Source of the DNA: PVC group bacterium
Lineage (GTDB): Bacteria > Verrucomicrobiota > Kiritimatiellia > SS1-B-03-39 > UBA6053
Assembly (NCBI GenBank): GCA_003565815.1
Contig: PXAS01000424.1
Coordinates: 1-8,167, forward strand
Direction: 5' to 3'
DNA: 8,167 nucleotides
The position numbers and the translations under genes are program-made. The notes beneath the pieces were generated by a model, which worked only from the letters and a program-made list of their open reading frames with translations, was not told the origin of the DNA and did not search any database. Below are positions 1-6,590 of the stretch, in pieces (within the stretch, counting starts at the first letter, position 1; the number at the start of each line of letters is the position of its first letter).

Positions 1-304
1 GGGCCGAGATCCAGCGCCTCCAGCACCGCGTCACTGTACCCCGGCCCCCTCTCCCGGATGTAGTCCATGGGAACAAATCCCACTGCAGCGTCCTGTCCGG
101 CATCACCATGGCCCCTTGCGGGGTGCCATTCAATCCACCGCAGAACCCCACGGAGATTACCATGTCCGCTGGCGCGCGCAACAAGGCCTTGGCGAGTTGA
201 CTCATGGCCAGGGCCTTGCCGATCCCGGTCAACACGACTTCGCAGCCCGTCGGCAACGGACATCTGGGCGCCTCTTCCGGCATTGCATAAGTGAGATATA
301 TCAT
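1..304 (-). CDS. MTA/SAH nucleosidase-like protein, N-terminal part, with apparent frameshift (partial)
   Basis: The ATG at 304-302 follows a purine-rich GGAAGA about 6 nt upstream. The protein opens with IYLTYAMPEEA, matching the N-terminus of purine phosphorylase-superfamily nucleosidases (AMEEE in E. coli MTAN); Glu11 aligns with a catalytic Glu there. LTGIGKALA (25-33) and DMVISVGFCGGL (47-58) match the family's glycine-rich beta-strand motifs. Known members hydrolyse 5'-methylthioadenosine and S-adenosylhomocysteine in the cytoplasm; the exact substrate cannot be told here. The conserved-looking frame ends at about Phe78 (71-73). It resumes one frame over at 68 as MDYIRERGPGYS and runs to the window edge with strongly GC-rich third positions. 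Frame 0 also stays open to the edge, but its residues (Thr/Arg/Trp rich) look out of frame. One extra C in the CCC at 69-71 would join the two halves. This is either a real mutation or a homopolymer error. It lies 79 nt downstream of asnS on the same strand. Family call fairly sure, exact enzyme uncertain. Confidence 0.72.
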   Translation of the reverse strand, partial: MIYLTYAMPEEAPRCPLPTGCEVVLTGIGKALAMSQLAKALLRAPADMVISVGFCGGLNGTPQGAMVMPDRTLQWDLFPWTTSGRGGRGTVTRCWRRWISA

Positions 305-383
305 GATTCGTCTTCCGGGATTCTGGTGAAAAGTCTCCGAACGCCATATCCCAAACCCGTGGCATGGAAAATTTTCACGTTCC

Positions 384-1883
<1,500 letters not shown>

Positions 1884-1889
1884 GAAATT

Positions 1890-1895
1890 CTCCAA
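1890..1895 (-). promoter_or_regulatory. Shine-Dalgarno that sets the asnS start
   Basis: On the minus strand TTGGAG is followed by AATTTC and then ATG at 1883, a normal 6-nt spacing from GGAG. The TTG of this motif is itself an in-frame possible start, but nothing like a ribosome binding site precedes it. The motif therefore argues for the ATG. Confidence 0.7.
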
Positions 1896-1971
1896 AAGAA
1901 GGTGCTGCGGAATCTTCCGTTCTCAATCACTTGGCGTCCCGATTGGCAAACCCCAATTGCAAAGAATTCAT

Positions 1972-2094
1972 ACGGCTGATTTTTCTAACATCGAAGTCCG
2001 ACCCTAACGAGAATCAAAAATGCCCAACGGATGGCTACGCCGGACAACGGATAAGAAAAATCCACACCTCCCTCGAAAGCCACGGCTGATTTTT
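1972..2094. repeat. Pair of 13-nt direct repeats (acggctgattttt)
   Basis: Exact copies lie at 1972-1984 and 2082-2094, 110 nt apart. Between them are two acggat copies (2027-2032 and 2047-2052), the second in the context acggataagaaaaatcc. They probably belong to the same degenerate family as the repeats further right. Function unknown. Confidence 0.45.
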
Positions 2095-2177
2095 TGAGAA
2101 GATGGCAATCGGAGTGGTAAACCCGCTGATCCCTGCGGGGGGCGCGAATGTGGAGGAAGATGCGAAGTTTTTTTTAC

Positions 2178-2232
2178 CCTGCGGATGCTTCGCGGTCCTG
2201 CGGATTGTTTTGGGGAAGGGAATCCTGCGAAT
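2178..2232. repeat. Short direct repeats of cctgcggat
   Basis: cctgcggat occurs at 2178-2186 and 2197-2205, a 19-nt period. A third, one-mismatch copy (cctgcgaat) lies at 2224-2232. A related cctgcgggg lies slightly upstream, at 2132-2140. No inverted symmetry ties them together. Confidence 0.4.
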
Positions 2233-2275
2233 GGCCATGCCGTCCCGTGAATCATTTGTCGTTTCCAGTGGAATA

Positions 2276-2306
2276 GGACCACGGATAGCCTTGCCGGACC
2301 ACGGAT
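2276..2306. repeat. Tandem 11-nt repeat ggaccacggat, 20-nt period
   Basis: Exact ggaccacggat copies lie at 2276-2286 and 2296-2306. The 20-nt period is about two helical turns, so a bound protein would meet both copies on one face. They lie about 110-140 nt upstream of the oxidoreductase start and could be an operator. They could equally be part of the eroded acggat repeat family seen across this spacer. Confidence 0.45.
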
Positions 2307-2405
2307 GTAGAGGGAAATGGACTTCCAAACGGGTTTTCGTGGAATAAATCCAGATACCCGTCGTCCGGTAGAGAAGAACCTGAACCAACTCCCTTGAAAA
2401 TCCAT

Positions 2406-2410
2406 AAAGG
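2406..2410 (+). promoter_or_regulatory. Shine-Dalgarno that sets the oxidoreductase start
   Basis: AAAGG sits 7 nt before the ATG at 2418. A TTG start in frame at 2394 would add eight residues but has no comparable site upstream, so the ATG is preferred. Confidence 0.5.
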
Positions 2411-2417
2411 CTTCGAC

Positions 2418-3929
2418 ATGCATCCTCTTTTTTCTCCCGACACGCCAGACAACCAAACCCTGCGCGACCATGTCGCCCCCGCCGACTGGACCAATCCCAC
2501 GCCCCAAGGTCGCTACAATCTCGTCGTGATCGGGGCTGGAAGCGGGGGGCTGGTGACCGCCGCCGGGGCGGCGGGTCTGGGCGCCAAGGTGGCGTTGATC
2601 GAAAAACATGCCCTCGGCGGTGACTGCCTGAATGTCGGTTGCGTCCCCTCCAAGGCCCTGCTGGCGGCCGCAAAACGCGCGGCGGCCGTGCGGGATGCCG
2701 CCGACTTTCACGTGCGGGTGCCCGACGGCGCGGGGGTGGATTTTCCGGCGGTCATGGACCGCATGAGAAAACTCCGGGCCACCATCGCCCCGCACGATTC
2801 CGCCGAACGTTTCCGGAACCTGGGGATCGACGTGTTTCTGGGGGAAGGGAAATTTACCGACGGGGAAACGGTGAAGGTCGGGGATCATGAATTGAAATTC
2901 GCCAAAGCGGTCATCGCCACCGGCGCCCGCGCCGTGCTTTTGCCCATCCCCGGACTCAAAGAAGCGGAGCCGCTGACCAATGAAACCCTTTTTTCCCTGA
3001 CCGAACGACCCGAGCGCTTGGCCATGATCGGCGCCGGACCCATCGGATGTGAAATGGCCCAGGCCTTTACCCGCTTTGGATGTGCGGTCACCATTTTTGA
3101 GCTTGCCGATCACATTCTCCCCCGTGAAGATCCCGATGCCGCCGATGTGGTGCGCAAAGCGCTGGAGCACGACGGGGTCACCCTCTTGAATGGCGCAAAA
3201 ATCGAACGGGTGGAAAAAGACGGCGACCTTCGGCGGATTCACTACGAACTCGATGGGGAATCCAAAACCCTGGAGATCGATGAAATCGTGCTCGGCGTGG
3301 GACGCGCCCCGAATGTGGAAGGCATGGGGTTGGAGGCTGCCGAGGTCCGTTTCGATCCCCGCGAGGGGGTGGAAGTCTCCGAAACGCTGCGCACGAGCAA
3401 CAAACGGATTTTTGCCGTCGGGGATGTCTGCATGAAACACAAGTTCACCCACATGGCCGATTTCACGGCGAGGGCGGTGATCCAAAACGCCCTGTTCGGC
3501 GGACGGAAAAAACATGTCGATCTCTTGGTTCCCTGGTGTACCTATACCCAGCCCGAAATCGCCCACGTGGGCCTGTACGAAGCCGAGGCGAAGGAAAAGT
3601 TCGGAGAAACGTTGAAAACGTTCCGCCGCGACTTCGCGGAAGTGGACCGCGCCCTGCTGGAGGGCGATACGGAGGGCTTTGTCAAGGTGCATGCCGTCAA
3701 CGGGGAAATCGTCGGCGCCACCATCGTCGGCGAACACGCCGGGGACATGATCTCGGAAATCAGCGTGGCCATGCGGGCGGGCATGAAGTTGGGCGCCCTC
3801 GCCTCCGTCATCCACCCCTATCCCACCGCCGCCGAAGCCATTCGTCAAATTGGGGACGCGTACAATCGCGACAAGCTCACGCCCACGGTGGCCAAACTCT
3901 TCAATTGGTGGCTCTCGAAAACGCGATGA
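2418..3929 (+). CDS. MerA-like FAD pyridine nucleotide-disulfide oxidoreductase
   Basis: This 503-residue cytoplasmic flavoenzyme has the lipoamide dehydrogenase/mercuric reductase layout. After an N-terminal extension of about 30 residues comes the FAD-binding GAGSGG (39-44). Next are the redox Cys pair in GGDCLNVGCVPSK (Cys70, Cys75), the pyridine-nucleotide site GAGPIGCE (205-212), the second FAD motif RIFAVGDV (330-337) and a C-terminal dimerisation domain. Where lipoamide dehydrogenase has the catalytic His-Pro-Thr, this has HPYPTAAE with Tyr468 at the His position, as in MerA. The MerA C-terminal Cys-Cys and an N-terminal metal-binding domain are both absent; the protein ends in NWWLSKTR. 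An acidic residue at the end of the second NAD-domain strand (TIFEL) suggests NADH rather than NADPH. It is therefore a MerA-like relative of unknown substrate, and neither a mercuric reductase nor an E3 subunit. No mer genes or 2-oxoacid dehydrogenase genes are nearby. It converges with the DUF4105 gene across 4 nt. Confidence 0.93.
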   Translation: MHPLFSPDTPDNQTLRDHVAPADWTNPTPQGRYNLVVIGAGSGGLVTAAGAAGLGAKVALIEKHALGGDCLNVGCVPSKALLAAAKRAAAVRDAADFHVRVPDGAGVDFPAVMDRMRKLRATIAPHDSAERFRNLGIDVFLGEGKFTDGETVKVGDHELKFAKAVIATGARAVLLPIPGLKEAEPLTNETLFSLTERPERLAMIGAGPIGCEMAQAFTRFGCAVTIFELADHILPREDPDAADVVRKALEHDGVTLLNGAKIERVEKDGDLRRIHYELDGESKTLEIDEIVLGVGRAPNVEGMGLEAAEVRFDPREGVEVSETLRTSNKRIFAVGDVCMKHKFTHMADFTARAVIQNALFGGRKKHVDLLVPWCTYTQPEIAHVGLYEAEAKEKFGETLKTFRRDFAEVDRALLEGDTEGFVKVHAVNGEIVGATIVGEHAGDMISEISVAMRAGMKLGALASVIHPYPTAAEAIRQIGDAYNRDKLTPTVAKLFNWWLSKTR

Positions 3930-3933
3930 GTCT

Positions 3934-5880
3934 TTAAAAGGTCCAGCCAAACGTGAGCAAGCGGTCCTGGGCATCGTCTCCATTTTCGTGGACATGTGCG
4001 AACAGCAGGCCCACGGAAAGATTGGGAGCGCGCAGGGGGGCGGGGGTCCAACGAAGTTCGGCCTCGGCGGAATGTCGGTTGGCGGCGGATCCGAGCACGC
4101 CGAATCGATGATGTCCCCGCACTCCGGCGCGCAGTCGCTCCCCTTCCCGGGCAAAGCCCCACTGAACGCCCGGTTCCCAGGCGAGGGTGTGCTCCAGGGT
4201 TTGATCCATCACAATGGTGTTTTCCAATTTGAGGTACGACAAGGAGTTCGCGCCGGTTCGCCAGGATTTTCCGGTGGCGAATTGGGCCACGCCGCGATGG
4301 TGTTCGGGCTGAAAACGGTCTTCCTCCACCCGAAAGGACACCGTCCAACTCAGGGGGGAAGTCCAAAGGGTCTTGGGCGCCAGGGAACGGATATCCACCA
4401 AGGTCAGCCGATGAAGGCTCCAGCGTTCGAAATCATTGGCGGCACGCAGATCGGCCTCGAAAAAGGTGATGTAGCTGCCGGGGGAAAAGCCGGTGGGCAC
4501 GTCCAGCCAATCGTGGTAGGCGGCGCGGAGCCGAACACCGCCCAGTCCCGTCCCCTCCCGGTCGGCGCCGCCATATAGAAAAATCCGCCGGGGATCATGG
4601 GAGGTCTCCGGCGCCGGGGGGACCGGAGGCGCGGGCACGGGGGCGGTGCCCAGGGCACTGCGGGCCACCATGATCGGCGCGACCCGCTCGCGATAGATTT
4701 CCGGAGAAATTCGTTTTTCCGTGTAATCGAAGAAGGTCAACTCCACCGCAAGGGTCAATACCAGGGCGTCGGTTTCCTCTCCGGGAGACAACTCGCCCCG
4801 GGCAATGGATTGGGCGCGTCCGCGTTGTTCGGGCGAAAGCTTTTCCGCCAAATGGGCCATGATCGTGCTTTTCGAGGGACGGTAGACGGGTTCGGCGGTG
4901 ACGCCGCTGGCGGTCAGTTCCTTGAGGAGACTCACGGGAATGGCGCTCATGCGAAATCCGCGGGTGATTTGCACTTCCGGATCGGCGGCTTCGATGGGAT
5001 ACATGAGATTGAAGGCGCAGTTCTCTTTGAAAAAGAAATACCGGCTCTTGAGTTCCTGCAATTCCCACACCCGGCGCAACAGCCGGTCGAGACCGTCTTC
5101 ATCCAATTTCAGGGGGTATTCCCAAATATCCCGGCGATTCACGGAATTGTATTCGGAGACCTTCCGGTCATAGGACATGACCGCAAACATGCCTTGGTAG
5201 AGGCCGAATATCCCTTTGAACGCGTATAGGGGTCCGAAGCCGGTGTCCACGTCGGCGCCATAGTTGACGGCCCGGGACAGGAGTCGGCTTTTCCCTTCGC
5301 GGTCGAGAACCAGCAGCAAATGCCCGAACATGCTGGCGGGATTGTTCAGATACGCGGCCGGATAGACCACCGTCGCCTGGTTGATTTGCAAGTGGGCGAT
5401 CACCTCATGGTAGGATTCGCAATCCGGGGAGGCGAAGGCTTCCTCGGGAAGGGCCAGTTGCTCCAGCAACCAACGGCGGCGGGCGGGAAACCGACAGGAA
5501 AAGGTCCGCTCCTCCGTTTCCAACGCCGGATCCGGCTCGGTGAATGCCCGCAGGGTGGCCTTGAGTTCGGCGCGGCGGTTGATTTTGCCGTTGGGGGCGA
5601 TGAAAAAACGGGGGTCATCGATGCGGCTTTCCACCCGCAACCACAAAGTGCGGTGATAATGCCCCAGAGACCACCATTCGGGATGGTTCCACAGTTCGAG
5701 GTCCTTGGCGATTTCCCAGAGTCCGGGGAACAGATCCGCTTCGGAACCCGCCGGGTGCTCCACGGGCGATGTTCCGGACGACGTTTCGCCATGGATCCGG
5801 CCCGAAACAATCAGCGTGCATACAAAAAAGCACACGCACGGACGAATCCGTGCGTATGCGTGCAGAAACGTGCGGTGCAT
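3934..5880 (-). CDS. DUF4105 (Lnb N-terminal domain) protein with predicted outer-membrane beta-barrel
   Basis: This 648-residue envelope protein starts with a likely signal peptide: Arg3, Arg11 and Arg13, then a hydrophobic stretch at about 14-26. The middle part (about 155-345) carries the DUF4105 hallmarks: NNPASMFGHLLLVL, LSRAVNYGADV, YAFKGIFGLYQGMF, SVNRRDIWEYPL and YFFFKENCAFNL. His187 and Cys288 are candidates for a thiol catalytic pair. This domain belongs to the same family as the periplasmic part of Lnb, reported as a lipoprotein N-acyltransferase in Bacteroides; whether that activity applies here is unknown. A proline-rich linker (about 413-424) leads into about 220 residues of alternating polar and aromatic strands ending in LLTFGWTF, with Phe at the C-terminus as in outer-membrane barrels. 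I infer a barrel anchor with a periplasmic catalytic head. It starts 7 nt after the DUF3015 stop with only a weak AAGAAG ribosome site, so translation is probably coupled. A terminator hairpin lies within codons 8-19. Confidence 0.88.
   Translation of the reverse strand: MHRTFLHAYARIRPCVCFFVCTLIVSGRIHGETSSGTSPVEHPAGSEADLFPGLWEIAKDLELWNHPEWWSLGHYHRTLWLRVESRIDDPRFFIAPNGKINRRAELKATLRAFTEPDPALETEERTFSCRFPARRRWLLEQLALPEEAFASPDCESYHEVIAHLQINQATVVYPAAYLNNPASMFGHLLLVLDREGKSRLLSRAVNYGADVDTGFGPLYAFKGIFGLYQGMFAVMSYDRKVSEYNSVNRRDIWEYPLKLDEDGLDRLLRRVWELQELKSRYFFFKENCAFNLMYPIEAADPEVQITRGFRMSAIPVSLLKELTASGVTAEPVYRPSKSTIMAHLAEKLSPEQRGRAQSIARGELSPGEETDALVLTLAVELTFFDYTEKRISPEIYRERVAPIMVARSALGTAPVPAPPVPPAPETSHDPRRIFLYGGADREGTGLGGVRLRAAYHDWLDVPTGFSPGSYITFFEADLRAANDFERWSLHRLTLVDIRSLAPKTLWTSPLSWTVSFRVEEDRFQPEHHRGVAQFATGKSWRTGANSLSYLKLENTIVMDQTLEHTLAWEPGVQWGFAREGERLRAGVRGHHRFGVLGSAANRHSAEAELRWTPAPLRAPNLSVGLLFAHVHENGDDAQDRLLTFGWTF
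5824..5859 (-). terminator. Intrinsic terminator-like hairpin inside the DUF4105 signal-peptide codons
   Basis: Reading the minus strand, GCATACGCACGGA (5859-5847) and TCCGTGCGTGTGC (5842-5830) form a 13-bp stem with one U-G wobble. The loop is UUCG, and six U follow immediately (5829-5824). There is no T-tract on the other side, so it would act only on minus-strand transcripts. It lies 29-64 nt after the DUF3015 stop, where that gene's terminator would be expected, yet it is within the DUF4105 reading frame. It could end most DUF3015 transcripts, or act as an attenuator opened by ribosomes starting at 5880. Confidence 0.7.
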
Positions 5881-5887
5881 CCGCTTC

Positions 5888-6340
5888 TTAGATCAACTGT
5901 ACAATCGAACGGGTCACGTTCGTCGCGGTGGCGTTTTCACCGGTGAAAATACGGTTGAAGTTCAGTTGGAGGGACAAATAGAAGTTGTCGCGTTGGCTGT
6001 CTTCAATTTGCAACAAGTCCGCCAATGCGGCCAAATAGGCACCTTCGCCATTGGCGGCTTCGATGGCAATGTGGTCCATGTTGTCGGCCACGAAAACTTC
6101 CACGTCCCGGGTGGAGACCAGGTTGGTGGATTGATCGCAGTCCAGCGTCCCCGAGGAAACCCCGAAGGTTTGGTTGCCGCTGATGCCATTGAGGATGGTC
6201 GCGGCCAGGTGGGAAACGATGCCGGTTTCATCGCCCAGCGCCATGGAGCCAAGTCCACAACCGCAGTTTTCGCGCACGGTGCCGGCGGTGGTCATGCCGG
6301 CGGTGACCATGACGGTCATTATCAGTATCATTTTCTTCAT
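5888..6340 (-). CDS. Small secreted DUF3015-family protein
   Basis: This 150-residue protein has a clear signal peptide (MKKMILIMTVMVTAGMTTAG), giving a mature exported domain of about 130 residues. It matches DUF3015 as I recall the family: an early Cys-Gly segment (ENCGCGLGSMALGD), AATILNGISGNQTFGVSSGTLDC (beginning near residue 46), an Asn-containing helix (VADNMDHIAIEAANGEG), and LAALADLL followed by LQLNFNRIF. Cys26, Cys28 and Cys68 could form disulfides in the periplasm. No catalytic motif is visible and the family's role is not established to my knowledge. GAGG lies 8 nt before the ATG, a good ribosome site. It is first in a two-gene unit with the DUF4105 gene, 7 nt downstream. The shared envelope destination and tight spacing suggest the two proteins act together. 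Confidence 0.88.
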   Translation of the reverse strand: MKKMILIMTVMVTAGMTTAGTVRENCGCGLGSMALGDETGIVSHLAATILNGISGNQTFGVSSGTLDCDQSTNLVSTRDVEVFVADNMDHIAIEAANGEGAYLAALADLLQIEDSQRDNFYLSLQLNFNRIFTGENATATNVTRSIVQLI

Positions 6341-6376
6341 AGGTATGTCCTCATTTCGTGTTCAACATGCACGGAA

Positions 6377-6399
6377 CCCGACTGTCGGGATCCGACAGT
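6377..6399. promoter_or_regulatory. Two overlapping inverted repeats in the DUF3015 leader
   Basis: On the plus strand cccgac-t-gtcggg (6377-6389) is a perfect 13-nt palindrome around one base. actgtcgg-gat-ccgacagt (6381-6399) is a perfect 8-bp stem with a 3-nt loop. They share the gtcgg arm, so as RNA only one can form at a time. They lie 37-59 nt upstream of the DUF3015 ATG and could be an operator or a switchable 5' UTR hairpin. No U-tract follows either, so neither is a terminator. Confidence 0.45.
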
Positions 6400-6449
6400 G
6401 CCCATCATCCACCCAAGCGCATTCGGAAGCAAGAGAAATCTGTGGCCAA

Positions 6450-6539
6450 TCATCGAAAAATTTCAACCCCGCATCCGGGGGATCTTTCCGAGAGCCCATG
6501 AAAACGTAACGATTCTGATTCTTTCAGCGGCAGCGACAT
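6450..6539 (-). CDS. Possible 29-residue small ORF in the DUF3015 leader
   Basis: The ATG at 6539 follows AGGAAG with 7-nt spacing, a better ribosome site than several real genes here have. It encodes 29 residues starting MSLPLKESESLRFHGLSERS and ends at a TGA (6452-6450) 109 nt before the DUF3015 start. There is no transmembrane segment, signal peptide or run of one amino acid that would mark a classical leader peptide. A chance ORF with a chance Shine-Dalgarno is the main alternative. Confidence 0.2.
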   Translation of the reverse strand: MSLPLKESESLRFHGLSERSPGCGVEIFR

Positions 6540-6590
6540 CGTACGTCTTCCTGAGTGGTTACAATTTGCCTGTACATTGAGTTCTGGTGA

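Larger units (their letters stand above)
1884..2417. other. Divergent intergenic region, no convincing gene
   Basis: This 534-nt spacer lies between asnS (minus) and the oxidoreductase gene (plus), so it should hold promoters for both. I see no box pair good enough to call. Open frames here on both strands lack a ribosome binding site and recognisable protein sequence. What does stand out is a set of short degenerate direct repeats built on acggat and cctgcggat, plus T-rich tracts (2090-2095 and 2168-2175). The base composition looks less GC-rich and less ordered than in the flanking genes. The region reads like eroded repeat DNA rather than a decayed gene. Confidence 0.6.
6341..6590. other. 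Intergenic leader between lplA and the DUF3015 gene
   Basis: This spacer probably carries the promoter of the DUF3015/DUF4105 unit. A minus-strand TTGAAA (6466-6461) resembles a -35 box, but no good -10 follows at 16-18 nt. The overlapping inverted repeats (6377-6399) and a possible 29-codon ORF (6450-6539) are its only structure. No strong terminator for lplA was found. Confidence 0.4.

Noticed and set aside
2081..2095. Plus-strand terminator suggested by the T6 run after ccacggctga
   Set aside because: The only stem available before it is a 4-bp AGCC/GGCT with a 2-nt loop, which cannot form properly.
2035..2673. Minus-strand open frame of 212 codons crossing the divergent spacer
   Set aside because: It runs antisense into the oxidoreductase gene. 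Its Arg/Pro/Ser-rich sequence looks non-coding, so I do not use it to fill the spacer.
2418..3929. Mercuric reductase or lipoamide dehydrogenase as the specific name
   Set aside because: The C-terminal Cys-Cys of MerA is missing, and the catalytic His of lipoamide dehydrogenase is replaced by Tyr. Only the family-level name is supported.
2004..4154. A 716-codon open frame on the minus strand opposite the oxidoreductase gene
   Set aside because: It is antisense to a gene with clear FAD/NAD motifs. Its translation is rich in Gly, His, Phe and Pro without domain sense, as expected opposite a GC-rich gene. It lacks a convincing start.
6429..6448. Sigma-54-type promoter (TGGC ... TTGC) upstream of the DUF3015 gene
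   Set aside because: The two elements are about five bases too far apart for the -24/-12 spacing.
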